Below, in pieces: positions 46,063 through 58,684 of a DNA stretch of 64,000 nt. How positions within the stretch are numbered: position 1 is the first letter of the stretch; the number at the start of each line of letters is the position of its first letter. A program made the position numbers and the translations under genes. Source of the stretch: Straminergon stramineum (Eukaryota; Streptophyta; Bryopsida; Hypnales; Calliergonaceae). The notes under the pieces are model-generated. The model saw nothing but the letters and a program-made list of their open reading frames with translations, searched no databases and was not told the origin of the DNA. Location of the stretch: the NCBI GenBank assembly GCA_963920665.1, contig OY987272.1, forward strand, positions 5,709,001-5,773,000. The letters are read 5' to 3'.

Positions 46063-48104
46063 AGTGAACAAAATTGTCTTCTTCATGGCTCCACAACCAA
46101 CCCCAATCTTTGAATAATTTGATTTAGGCATCTAGCTAGCTAGCTAAGTGGCAATACCTTCCCAGCATGGAGAAGACCATTGCCTGGTTATACAATATTA
46201 TGAGTACATATAGATCAATTGCATTCATTAATATATCCAGGGGTGGACACTTAAACTCTTGAAGGACACCGAGGTTTCAAAAGGATGACTTTGTTTTTGT
46301 TTTTTAGACATACACGTGCATCTATTGGTTCAAAAAAAGGCATCTTTCTAGGATAAAGTGACCTATGTGATTTGAACTTCAAAATTCCTAACTAAATTCT
46401 TGAAAGTACAAAGAATATGAATCAACTTGGATCCCAATTCCATTTTTCTTTTCAAGAAAATATTCACTGAAATATATATTCAATAAGTGTACCCCCAAAA
46501 TTGCAAATTAATTGATAAATAGTCACCTTACTGTGGCTCTCTCACGATCCAATCAAAAAAAATTCTTTGTGCTGAAATTTGACCAACTCTGAGGACCCCA
46601 AAAAATCAGTCCAATGGTAAATCTTTGTAACTCTATATACACGTAGAAAGTCCATCAAATCCCTTTTCTAAAGGCAAGGTAGTATGTTTTCATTTTCTCA
46701 AAGTTGTGTAACTTGATTGGAGGGATGAAGCTAATAGGATCTAAAAATGTGCAAGACGCATCACTTGTTCACTAAAGTTTCAATACATTCATCCAAATAT
46801 GGTGATATAATTGCACTTTGAAAACTTTTAGGAATAATTCTTGGTGACTTCATTTATTCAAAATTGGAGGATATTTAGAAATATATTCTTAATTTTTTTC
46901 TTCCCAATTTGCCATTGTGCAAAAAATGCCACAATTAAAAAGGTTGCTTAGGCAATTAAAAAAATGCATGGAAAAAAAATTAATGATGATTATTCCCTAA
47001 GATATTGTTCAATATATGTAAGAAATCTCAAATATTGCATAGGAAGTCAATTTCACAATTTTTTTGATACAGAATGTCAACATACCCCCCTGTTGGAAAT
47101 GTGTTTCTTTCTTCTGATTAGGGGCCTAGATCAAAAATTATGTTGCCTTCATTTTGGAGAGCAATCTGGGCAGGTCTTGGTAATACATACAAAATTCCTC
47201 CTTTGCTTTAGATATTTGGTAGGTTTGCAACTAGCATGATGTAAGATGCAACTAAAAAAAAGTAACCATTTGTGGTGCAAAAATCACACTCTAGGAGAAG
47301 TTAAATTCTATTGAGCATGTGGGACAAGGTCAAAAAAATTCTTCTAACTTTAAACATTATAATCTTTCAGTTTGTGCAATAAAAGTTTCAGAATTTATCT
47401 GCATAAATTCCTTTAGTAGTCAAATGCAAATTTATAAGGATGAATTTTTTTTAGAAGCAATTTTCTCTCACTACCCTAGAAAGTGACAATTTTTGACAAT
47501 TTTTAACCAAAATGTGCTATAATCCTTCAGGGGTCAAAATACTTTACAGGGAAAAACTACAATGTAAGTAAATGGAAGCAAGATTCTACCTAACCATTTG
47601 ATGGGAATTTTAAAATATTTTTGAGAAAATCATAAAATTATATAATGCTCAATGAATATGCATAGTTATTATAGCTCTTACAAAATATCATGTTTCTCAA
47701 GTACTCTGTTTATTTGTAAATTGGCTTTTGAAGAGATAGGATTTCAAGTATATTTCTACAAAGTTAATTTATTGATTGAATGATCCCTATCAAAAAATTT
47801 GACATAAGGTAATGACATGTATAGGTCCTCAAATTGGCAATTAAAATTTAGCAATTATTCCATTTTTACAAACATCAATTAGACCTTTGTGTTCAAATTT
47901 AGGGAATCATCCCTTAAAAGTCTATAGGAAATTACATATATGGTATTATATTTGACTTTTAGTATTATACAAAATTTTCTACCTACACATGACATGATGT
48001 ACATCATTGGATTGATAATTCAATAATTGGTATCTTTCATTTAGATGTCATTCTATTATCTAAACTTTATTAGATTCAAATATGACACCATTTAAACTTG
48101 TGTA
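46063..48104. other. Intergenic DNA
   Basis: No gene, RNA or complete element recognised over about 2 kb. Confidence 0.4.
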
Positions 48105-48447
48105 CCCTGGGCCATTGCCATAGCCAAAGTAAAAATAAAATTATCATTTTTTAACATGTAATTTTTTTGAAATTCAATATCTTTTATGCATGAAGGAGTG
48201 CAAGAGCTTTGTTTCTTGGCATTTGGACATGTAATGTGAAAGTCATGGTTTTCCCCAAATAAAAGATAATTTAATTTAATTTTCTAATCCATAAAAACCT
48301 TGAAATTCAATAACATTCACACCATAGGTCCAAATACCACAAAACAAAGTCGGTGTACCCCTCTTCACAAAGAGATTTCCAATGGTACTAGGTATGCGAC
48401 TATAGGACTCATAACTTGTTAGATCTCAATTTATCAAACAAACAAAT
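48105..48447 (+). repeat. Dispersed repeat, copy 2 (pair with 14905-15125)
   Basis: See copy 1. It ends at AAACAAACAAATTTAA, which is the TTAA where the next element begins. Confidence 0.6.
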
Positions 48448-49951
48448 TTAAACCCTAAAGGTTTTTATACTAAGTTCTCACCAAAAATGCTCTAAAACTG
48501 CCATTTCTAGTACAAGTACCAAATTTTTGAAAAAAAATAAATTTGGACACATGTAACCGTAGAATCTTGCAGTATGCTAGTTTGAGAAAATATGGATTTT
48601 TTTATAGAATTTTTCACCATGTAGCTTGCAAAATATTAGTGTGAATGGACAAAAATCATTTTTGTGGCCTTGCAAAAAACAAGGCAGCTGCACTCCACAA
48701 GGGCACATTTATATGAAAAAATGTCTGAAATGGTGGTGTTTTTTTGGATTCATTCTTCAAGGCAAGTTGGCTACATGCTTGAAAAAATTTCAGATTATTT
48801 GGAATTGTGCAACATATAGGAAAAAAATAATAAGTATAAAGTTGCATTTCTTTTATAAACAATCTACATTCTATGGTTTTATTTTTTTCAGAAATATCGA
48901 AAATTGAGTTAACCCCTAAATGCCCAAGGCACCAAATTTTGGTGTTTTGTAAACTTTGAAGTTAAGTAGAATTCAACCAAATTGCTATTATTATTAGTTT
49001 GTATTTTTGGAGAACTCTTTTTGAAGTCTAGTTTTAGGATAAAAAAGGTGATCTTAAAAATGAAGGATTATGATTTTTCTATTCAAGATTTTGTGCAAGG
49101 ATGCCCGTTGCAATCTTGACCTCCCATAGTGTTGAGGGCTCTTGGAAATGAGCCTCAAATACACTAGGTCTTGGAGGAAAAATCACATTAGAAATTCATT
49201 TAAAAAAATTGTAGAATAGATTTGGAAGAACCGTAAATTGATTGGGGTTGTGCATGCTAAGCCCTATAACCTCATACTTTTTTAGTGACCAACTTTTTAG
49301 AGTTGACATGCAAAAAGAGAATTGAAGAATTTTCATACTTTCAACACCCTCGTGACCAAACATTATAATCTTTCAATCCGTAAGTGATATTGTTATGTTT
49401 TCTTTTTCTATGTGATCTCTAACATATCTAGTTTGAATTTGCACAGTTACAATTCAAAAGAAATTGGTATAACTTATGAAAATGTTGACTTTTTGTTCAA
49501 TTTCGAACAAATTTCAAGAAGCTCCAAATAGGCCTTGGGCATTTAGGGATTAAGGAAAGGACTTCAAAGTTTATTTTAGGGTCCATAGAGAATCCATAAT
49601 TGCCTACCAGCTAAAACTCCTCATTAATTTTCTTCTCATTAATCAAAATGGAATGATTCAAATCTTTCTATGTACATATAAATCTAGAAAACCAATTTCA
49701 ATTTTTGTTTCTTAAAATAGTATTTTTCCAAGAAATTTTCTGAGCTGCCCCTTGAACAATGATAATTACATACCTTACAATAGAATTTTAATTGAGTAGT
49801 CAAAAGTTATGAAAATTGTTGGACCTTAAAGCTACTCCTTAGGCACATGTTGTATGAAACTTCAAAGAAAAAATAAGAATAATTCCATTTATAGTTAACT
49901 ACCCAAAATTGCTATGTTGCCAAAAAAACCATACAATCCTTTAGGGGTTCA
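48448..49951 (-). mobile_element. TTAA-flanked element, copy A3, interrupted by element B
   Basis: On the plus strand it begins TTAAACCCTAAAGG and ends CCTTTAGGGGTTCAA. It is an inverted copy of A1/A2 (TGCCATTTCTAGTACAAGTACC, GGACTTCAAAGTTTATTTTAG, AGAATCCATA). Element B (48909-49553) sits inside. Without B it is about 860 bp. Confidence 0.78.
48909..49553. mobile_element. Nested TTAA element B, about 640 bp
   Basis: TTAACCCCTAAATGCCCAAG at the left, CTTGGGCATTTAGGGATTAA at the right: inverted ends of about 18 bp after the TTAA with one mismatch at the tip. It interrupts A3 at a position where A2 has the uninterrupted sequence with a single TTAA (50342-50345). No coding capacity. Confidence 0.88.
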
Positions 49952-49954
49952 ACA

Positions 49955-50877
49955 TTAAATGACCAAGGTGTGTTTTTTGGCAACATAACTTTTTTGGGTA
50001 GGTATGTGTGACTAGAGATTTCCATTTTTTTGGCTTGAACTTAAATAGAAGGTTTAGACGAGGAATATCTTTCATGTGCAGTAAATTTCAAGGCATTTGG
50101 AAATATGAGTCAAAAGTTATGGCCTAATATGTAGTTTGTTTCTCAACTCGGGCAGTCTGGGCAGATTTGAAAAAATCAATTTTTTCAAAAATAAGAATTT
50201 GAAATTGGTTTTCTAGATTTGTATTTACATAGGGAGCTTTGAATCATTCCATTTTGATCAATGAGTCAAAAGTTATGAGATGTTTTAGTTTGCAGGCAAG
50301 TATGGATTCTCTACTCTAAAATAAACTTTGAAATCCTTTATTTAACTCAATTTTCAATATTTTTTGAAAAAAATAAAATCATTAGATGAAGATTGTTTAT
50401 AACATTATTACAACCATTGGGATTGAGATTTTTCAATTCCATTAATAAATTGTTAACAATTTAGTATTTTGAATCATTCTCTACATCTTTCTACTTACTA
50501 TTTTTTTCCTACATGTTGCACAATTCCAAATGATCTAAAATTTTTCAAGCATGTAGCTAACTTGAATTGAAAAATCAATCCAAAGAAGCACCACCATTTT
50601 GGAAATTTTTTCATACAAATGTGACCTTGTGAAGTGCAGCTGCCCGTTTTTCACACGGACAAAAAAGGATTTTTGTCACTTCAAATGTTATATCTTGCAA
50701 TCTACATGGTGAAAATTTCTGAAATTTTTTTCACATCTTCTCAATCTAGCATACTACAAGATCCTTCGGTTACATGTGTCCCAAAATGATATTTTTCAAA
50801 AATTTGGTACTTGTATTAGAAATGGCATTTTTTGAGGGTTTTTGGTGATAACATAGTTAAGGAACTTTAGGGGTTAA
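49955..50877 (+). mobile_element. TTAA-flanked element, 0.92 kb, copy A2
   Basis: Colinear with A1 over its whole length. The right end is intact (AACTTTAGGGGTTAA); the left end has lost the CCCC (TTAAATGACCAAGG). Confidence 0.78.
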
Positions 50878-51411
50878 GGAATAGATTGAACACTTGACAA
50901 TTTTGAAACTTGTCAAATATGTATGAGGTGGAATAATGATCCAAATTGGCAGTGTCATGAGTCATTGGGATAAGATTGTTATTACTATATAGTATTTTGG
51001 AAAAACAATTCTTAAAACAAATATAGATACTTTTAACAAGTGGTCTTTTACAAAAATCTTTTGCATGGTAAATAGAATCTTATTCATTATTCTATTCTAA
51101 AGCATCTCTCAAATCACCTTATCCAAATTTAATAAATTATTTGGTAGGACATACCAACCTTGGCTTGATACTTCAATTCTCACACCTTATTTAAACTATA
51201 ACAAAAAAAACCCATACTGGTTCCAAAATTGGTCTTTTGAGGCTTTTGAAGGGTCAAAACAAAAGATGCATATAAGCCCTTGCAAACAATGATGCACCAA
51301 TGTGTTGTCTCTTTCATTGTACAAAAATGCTCCTTGATTGCTAATCTAGTGTGACTACCATTGTACCCAAGGCATGAATAATGTTATAATATGATCCCCC
51401 CACTCCATTGC
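50878..51411. other. Intergenic DNA
   Basis: No gene recognised. Confidence 0.4.
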
Positions 51412-51830
51412 TCAAAAAGGTAACAATACCTAATTGTGATCCCTTTCTAAAACCAACCCCAACATATTGTTGCCTAAAATGCACAAACTCTATTCATGAG
51501 AGTTTAGGGCTGCATTTGGATACACCTATTTTCAATACTTTGAAAATTCATAATTTTTTCATGTAGTGTCCAAAAACTACCTTCTCAGATAATCTAAAAT
51601 TTCCTTTTACTACCAACAAGACCAAACAAAGACCTTTTCAGTGCAATTATGGCAACCATGCTGAATTACAGGTTGGAATTTGGTCTACTAAGACCATACA
51701 CACAAGCTGTACCAAGACCGAACACACAGGATGCAGTGAAGAATCCCCAATACAGGAGACCACATTGTGGCTCCTGCCTGCATTAGGGGTTAATTGAGAC
51801 ACATTTAGGTGTGGTTACCTGAATGTTGTT
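51412..51830 (+). repeat. Dispersed repeat, copy 2 (pair with 21050-21340), with extra block
   Basis: Colinear with 21050-21340, but about 110 bp (roughly 51675-51790) are present only here, just before the shared ACA-TTTAGGTGTGGTTACCT end. The extra block is G+C-richer and ends TTAGGGGTTAA. Confidence 0.65.
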
Positions 51831-53249
51831 GTGAAAGTAAAAAAAGCAAAGAAAATTGGGAAACTATAATTCCAAACGTATCTACGCACAGTGATTTGGG
51901 GTAATAACAACGTTGAACGGCTTGCATGTAATGAGGATTATCTTCTACAGTAGCCAACTACAACTCTGACTTTTCAAAGCGGCAGGACCTCAAAGATTTT
52001 CAGAATATATTTTAGTTCTGAAAAATGATAAGCCTCCCCCGCTCACAGCAGGCAGGCACGACCGATAATTGTACAGTACCTGAGACCCTACAGTAACTTA
52101 GACTATGTTACTCCGCAAGGAGAGAGGAAGGATTGTTCCGGACGTTTAATCCCACGGCTGCTCCGGAGTCCGGACCTGCCAGATGGTGCCACACTGCGCC
52201 TCTCCACTGGCAGCTGTGTCTGTCCGGCCCCAACTGTTTATCCCACAAGGTCTATTACTGCTAGGCCCTAGTGCCCTACAAGTAGAGTCTGTGCCGCACA
52301 AGCCAGCTGGTCCGCCCAACCACTACAGTACTGTTTCTCCAGTGGGGTCGGGTAAGCTTAACTACAGTAGAGTAGTGTAGAGTCCTGGGGTCCCTCCCAT
52401 TATTCCGTGGCAGAATTGGGAGTGTCACAGTCAGTCTCCGATCCCCTTTCCCCACGTGGTGAATAATTTAACTTTAAAGACCAGCGCAACGCCCCCTCCC
52501 CTCCCCCACTGAGTCACTGACACTTCCCACTCACAGTGAGAGAAAAACCCTGCTTTCCCAGCACCCAATCGGTGAGAGTGCGTAGTTGCGTACCATCTCC
52601 CCCAGTTGATAGTCATTCAACTCCAGTTGTTGCAGCCCGCGTGTTCCTTTTTCTCCCTTGCAGCTCCCCTGGCTCTTTTTCTCCCTGCACTCATGACCAC
52701 TCCGGGTCCCGCAAAACAAAAAGAAAAAAAACACAAATGCAGCTGTTGAACAAGTGCAGACCAGTACAAAAGCCTAATTGAAGCTCATGAATCATGACTT
52801 CCGAGCACCAACAGTTGGAATTTGAAATACTGGAACAGGACTTGCCTGATGACAAGCCACCATGAAACGAACAGAGGGGGGAATCGTGAAGTACAGTACA
52901 TAAAAAAGAAGATTTGGAAAATTTGATTACTGTCTTGCGTCCTAAACCTTTACATTCCAATTGAAAATTCTCTAGGTTACTGTAAATAAACTCTGAACAG
53001 ATCCCCGAACGTCAGCAGGATGGTAAAACTGACGTGGCCGGGCGTAAAATTTCTCTGAAGCACCAGCTCTACCTCCAGGCTCCTGCTGATATTCACTATA
53101 CCTCCCAGCTGATATAAAGTGCCACAATCTAGTGACTCTCAACCAGAGGTAATTTACAAGTATGCTCTTGTGGCCTTAGTAGCCTAGCTAAAAATGGTGT
53201 AACAAGTTCGTAAGAGAAGGGATTGGGTAGAAAGAGCGACTACAATGTA
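51831..53249. other. G+C-richer block 3' of the JAZ gene
   Basis: The part next to 53249 should hold the 3' UTR of the JAZ gene (minus strand). The rest (about 52030-52800) is clearly G+C-richer than average and reads like gene-flanking DNA, but no conserved protein was recognised on either strand. A CACGTG lies at 52454-52459. Confidence 0.4.
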
Positions 53250-56222
53250 CTATCTTGATGATGAATCGTCTTCCTTGGCGAGGTCAGTCGCGCTTCCAAC
53301 AGCAACCCTGGATGGGGACCTCCCGCTCCGAGCTCGCTTGTTGGATTCTGGTTCAATTTCATAATCCCTTCTTTTCGGTGTCCCTGCGCTTTTCTCTTCC
53401 GACACACTTTGCCTCGGCGGTGTTTGCGGAGGTCTAGTCGGAGAGTTCCGTTCATCACAACTGGATGCACCAGGTGGATGCCCCAAGCCACCTGGAGATG
53501 ATCCACGATCCTCGGCTGATGGTGATGGTGATGATGATCTTGTGGATGGCTTACTGATTGAAGGACTTGGAGATTTGTCACGAGAAGGAGATGTATCTCC
53601 TTCCGTCTTGACAGGAACTTTGCGTACCCTGAATAATAAACAAAAAATGTCAACATTCACATTAGACACGATTATATTTAGGTACTTCAATAAATAAATA
53701 AATAAATAAATTTCAATCCTATCCTCCTAGACGGCAGACAAGCTGTCTTCAATGTTACCTGTCTTTCCTCTTCTCGAGGAATCGAGCCAGTGACGCCTTC
53801 CGTGCCTGGGGCAGCTCAACTACACATCACAAGGCAGTCAATTAAAATCCAATATTACAAAGACAACCTGAAATTCAGATGCCGAACCCACCCAAAACGA
53901 AAGCCATTCATAAAGATGTAGAACGCAGTTTAAAGTAAAGGGCTCGACAATTATACCATTGTTTATCGGTGGCTGTCGAACATTCGAAAATACCACCCCT
54001 GGAACCGTAGGACGTGGTAGTGCGGCTGCGGATGTGGTCGGAACTTGCGGAGCAGGTGACCCTGGTGTAGACTGTGAAGGCTGAGGCACTGCTGCAGGAG
54101 CAGGGAATGGGCGTCCAAGAGAAAGACTTCCAGGACGGCTCATGTTGGTTGAAGACCATGTGTTTCCACTACCAGCTAAAAGCATGATAGCTTGAGCCTG
54201 CCATCACATTATCCAAAGCGAAAATGAGCAACCTGTAAACTGGGATATACCAAAAAAACTTACAAAAACTTACTGAGAAGATAAAAATAATTCCTCGAGT
54301 CTCACCTTATCAAATGGCACGTCATCGTAGACGTTCACCATACCAGCATAAAAAATAGTGAGCTGTGCTGTGCGAGGTTGCTTACCACCTCCACCAGGCC
54401 TGAAACATCCAAGAAACGGGTCTGTTACTTTCAAGAACAGTTTCTCGAAAGAGAGTAGCCTTAGCATAGAATGCTTTGAGCAATGGAAGACATAATAGTA
54501 AGACTTGCTAGTGAATACCTTGGTAAGTTTCCTGCTTGAAGTGGATGCTGAGATGGTGGCCTCTTCCCGGCTATGGCGCCTCCATTCTCCGCACTACTGG
54601 GTTTCATCCTCCCGTGGAATGGTGTCGGAGACCCGAATCCACTGTGGTTGGCAGGTAGGTGAGGCTGCGTTGCATGGTGCTCTGAACCAGCGCGGTCCGA
54701 CGGTTGAGCACCTCGCTGTGCTTCGTCTCTGAACGGCGAGGTCCGTGCACCAGCGTTCTGCACACCCCGTGACGCCTGCTGATGGCTAACAGACATGGCC
54801 GCTGCCTTTCTGGCCTGCTGCACCCGCACAAACTCTTCGTATCGGCTTGAGGAACCCACCTGCGAACGTCACAGATGAGATGGTTAGTACTTGGCAAGAA
54901 CAAACGTGAGGAACACTAAGGTTTAAATAACGATTAATTTACGACGGAAATTTGAACTTCTTCTTGAGGATCCTTTCAACAAGCCATAAGTTCACGTGCC
55001 ATCTACAATAAGTAACAAGAAAGCAACAAATTCGTGACGATGCAACGATGACGTACAGGATGATGGGACGGGCTTGAAGGAGCCGAATTGTCCCACGCTG
55101 ACAAAGACGGATGATGCCCAAGCAGAGGGCCATCCGATGACTCTCTCTCCCTCTTTGGCGAGACGACAACCCTGCCAGAGATATCCTCGTCTGACTGGAA
55201 TCTTGCTGCAACCGGAAGCCTGTTCCAGTTTTGCGGGCGTAGGCCTGCCAAAAAAAAGTAACACACTCAGTAAAATTGTACCAAATGCGCCATAAGTAGA
55301 GCAAAGATAGTTCATGATCCGAGACGTAACAATTTCTTGCATCTAAAATCCCTTCACCGCCAGATTTCAGTGTAGTTCACACAAACAAACACACTTCTCG
55401 TAGAATAATTGTGTCCCTGCATGAGGATTTGCGTCCATTTCTTCCCACTATCATTGTGAAATATCTGTACAGCGAGCATTGTAGCAACGTCTGTGCTCTC
55501 AAGCATTCAATTCAACACTCAATACACTCTCGCTTTTGACTATAACATAATTTTAACGTCTGGAGAAGTCGAACATCTTGAACAGTGTATATTCTGCTAG
55601 GTACCCATAGCATCAGCTCTCGTTCTTGAAGTGAACCTCTATAACATCAGTCACCACCTTCGAGATAAGGGAATGGATATCTTAGAAGCGCTGAGATGTT
55701 TCTCGAAATGCATCCACTTCTGCTAAAACTAAAAACCAAAAACACTCCACGAGTAGAATGTTTCTCTCTATAAACCGATCGTTCTTAAGTCAAACAGAGC
55801 GGCTCGCATGCTACTAACTAATAGCCATAAAATATATTTAAAATCTCGCAGATCAATACCTAACATCACCTCTCTGAACGAACTTCTAAGCAAGGCTGCA
55901 TCTCCTCCAATGTGCAAGTGCTCCACTCCCCACACTACCACTTACAACCAACACTCGCAGCCATTTAAAATGCACAATCCCGACGCCATCGGATCAAAGA
56001 CAAACAAAACAGAGACGAAAAATCACCTTGCGAAAACGGGCTGACATCTCTGTCCATGAGTTTCCTTCCTCCTTCGGGAACCGGCGATCTCCTTGATTGC
56101 CCCCCGCGATTCTCCGGTACACTAGGAATAGGCCTCACAAGACGCACTCGCTCGTCGCTGCCATCCGTGCTCCCGCGCTCTCCTACTCCCATATAGTCCA
56201 CGGCAACAGGCTCTCTCGCCAT
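53250..56222 (-). CDS. JAZ: JAZ-type TIFY repressor of jasmonate signalling, seven exons
   Basis: Exons (minus strand): 56222-56027, 55244-55057, 54859-54519, 54399-54306, 54197-53957, 53819-53759, 53628-53250. All introns are GT-AG, every junction keeps phase, and the sum is 1500 nt (499 residues plus TAG). JAZ proteins hold MYC factors inactive in the nucleus until jasmonoyl-isoleucine bridges them to COI1. Evidence: N-terminal REPVAVDYMGV resembles the motif that opens many JAZ proteins; the TIFY motif TIFYAG lies at residues 256-261 within a ZIM domain (252-283, ending AQAIMLLAG); the Jas motif is at 356-381 (LPQARKASLARFLEKRKDR). In place of the usual final PY there is PV. The protein is long for a JAZ and has a Ser/Pro/Arg-rich C-terminus (382-499) with basic clusters. 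No EAR motif of LxLxL type is visible, so repression would go through NINJA. The start ATG has a good context (GCCATGG). Confidence 0.93.
53690..53710 (+). repeat. AAAT microsatellite in JAZ intron 6
   Basis: Five AAAT tetramers inside the last intron of the JAZ gene. Confidence 0.85.
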
Positions 56223-56900
56223 GGCTCCTCCACCAATACGTCCACCAAAATAACACACTCGCGCTCACGTCCTACTCTGTTCTCTCCTCCACTAACTAAA
56301 TCCCTCCTTTGCCTTCGCCACCGTCCTCCTCAGTCCAACTCAACGCTATCTCCCTGTGACACCACGTCATGAAGAAGGTGAAGCCCGGGCACTACTTCCT
56401 CCCGTTCCTCCACAACGAAAACCTCTTTTCTTCGCCGTCTTCTTCCCTTCCCTTCCCTTCCCTTCTCTTTCTTCTTTCCTTTCCTTTCCCTCTCCTAAAC
56501 CAAAACTTCGCGCAACACACTCCACGACCTGGTAAAAAACCAACTAACAGACACGGCGAGGCGTAGGTGAAGGATAGATTAAGAAAATGACGTAGTAGGT
56601 GAATAAAAAACGCGGAAAAGATGAGTGTGGCGACTTGTATTCTCTTGTTTTCTCCACTCAGAGAAAAAGGCCACAAGAAAACTGGCGTCCGTCTTCGCTG
56701 TCTGTGCTTGAACAGTCTGCTAAGCTTCGAAGTGCGAATGCTAAGATACTGGGGTGCAATACTGAAGGGGGAGCGGGCTTTGATGAGCATGGAGGAGAAG
56801 GGGAGAGAGAAAGAAAGAGGGAATTGAACGGGAAGGGGAAAGGGAAAGGACGAGGGTGCAAAGCGCACGTGGTTTGCATGGCTATCCCTGGCGAGAAGTA
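56223..56900 (-). promoter_or_regulatory. Leader and proximal promoter of the JAZ gene
   Basis: Sequence upstream of the JAZ ATG on the minus strand. It is strongly purine/pyrimidine-biased: CTTCC-type repeats on the plus strand at 56437-56490 and GGGAAAGG repeats at 56830-56850. Such tracts are common in plant 5' UTRs and core promoters. Long open frames here are composition artefacts without domain similarity. Confidence 0.5.
56866..56871. promoter_or_regulatory. G-box CACGTG upstream of JAZ
   Basis: Perfect CACGTG about 645 bp before the JAZ start codon. MYC2-type bHLH factors bind this site in known JAZ promoters, giving negative feedback. A role here is inferred from position only. Confidence 0.45.
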
Positions 56901-58684
56901 GAATACGGGTGGGAGTCTTCTACTATATCCGTGTACTGTATTTTGTACGAATACGGAGTATTCGATTCGGCTTCGATACTGGTGCAGGGCTTTGACGACA
57001 GTATTCTATTTTGGCGCTCATAATTTAGTCAAGGTTTCTAATGTGTGTTCACACTGGGGTAGTCACACCTTCTTCACCCCATTCTCAATCTTTCTTTATT
57101 TTGACACAAGTAAAGCATTCTCAACCTTTAGAGAATGTCACTTGTGGGTGGGTAGCCTTGTGTTTTCACCCCCTTTGCAATGAAATTTCGTTTCATTTGA
57201 TTCAAAAAATAAATAAAATTAGAAAATGGGGATATGACACTCTCTCATTGGCTCTCTGTAGCTTGCGGAGGTTCCATTCTTTGAAGATTGAGAATGGTCA
57301 TTCTTCTCCTCCACAGGTGAAGAATGGGTGTGAATAAGATTTGAATGAAGATTTTTTTCATTGTTGTGAAGTTCACTTTCATCATCCTTGCCACATTTTC
57401 ATTGTTCAACATTTCAAGTTTTGCTCTCTCTAATGTGTTTTACGCTTTATGCACCTTCATTGTGTGCTCTATATGTCCATTGTGCGTTCTCTATTCTAAG
57501 TTCTGCACAATTTGACAACTTCAGAATTTGCGCTATAAAATCTCATTATGCAATTCTCCATTCTCCATTCTCCTCATCAACAAAAGGGTTGTCATACCTT
57601 CTTCATAGATTTTTGGCTCCTAATTGATTTCTCTTTACTCTCCACAATTCTCATTCTTCACAAAAATTTCATTCTCAAAAAAGGTGTGACAACTTCTACT
57701 AAGTATTTGCAAAGTGAACAAGGTAATAAGAATAATATTAATAAAAAATGAACTTACCAAAGGCTAGTTTACACTACTAGAAGAAACCAATGCTATTTTC
57801 TTCTAGTGCACAAAGGTCAAACCAATGGACCATAAGCATTAAAAAAAGATCCCACTTTTCAAATGTAACCATGGGAGGTAGGAGCCCAAAGAACTTTGCA
57901 TGGTCTTGATGTAAACCTAAGAGAGATCATAGCCAAGACATATCTATTTATTATTAGAGTCAACATTAATAAATTGCAAGATTAATAAAATAGACAACAT
58001 TTATAGTTGTGAGATTTTAACCCATCATAGTCTCCTAGAATTTCATTGGGACTACCTTAAAGAAGTGGACAAGAAAAAAGCTCTTTGAAACCCACATAAC
58101 ATTATCTACTTTGGCCATACAAGATTTGAAGTGGACTCCTTGTCCATGTTAAGGCTAAAGGGTAAATCCAACTTGGAGCACTACTTATTTCTTGACTAAT
58201 TACCACTTCAAAAACTCATGTCCCTTCATTTAACCTTGGTGTAAATTGGCCCTAATACTACTAATGCTATTAGTACTGCAAGTCTTGATAAGGCATAAGA
58301 TCCTATTTGTGTCATTATGTATCACTAGTGTATATTTTAAACTTTCAAATGTATTTTGTTCGTTTGTAGAGGTTACAAAGTAGCACAAATAAGGGGGTTT
58401 GATACCTTACTAAATTGAAATGGTTAATATGAAAGAATAATTGGTCATACTATAAATTGGCATGGTCCACCATAAAATTCACAAAATAGATCATTGGGGG
58501 CATAATTAGTATAACTTGTCACTAGCTACTTGGAAACTCTATGCTCCATTAGAAACATGGCAAGCATGTTGCCAATATGGCATGCACATAGTACATTATA
58601 AACATGGCTAGTATAATATAGTTGGGATTCAAATATTGTAAAGATGAGCCACTAATGTTAAGTTTACCACCTTGTTTTAAATCG
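56901..58684. other. Intergenic DNA
   Basis: No gene recognised. A 10-bp-stem hairpin (57777-57806) is listed separately. Confidence 0.4.
57777..57806. repeat. Small hairpin CTAGAAGAAA/TTTCTTCTAG
   Basis: A perfect 10-bp stem with a 10-base loop, preceded by CACTA and followed by GTG. The same CTAGAAGAAA word starts the foldback at 58685. Confidence 0.65.

Noticed and set aside
56392..56868. 158-codon frame on the minus strand upstream of JAZ
   Set aside because: Composition follows the pyrimidine-rich tracts, it shows no domain, and it occupies the expected JAZ leader and promoter.
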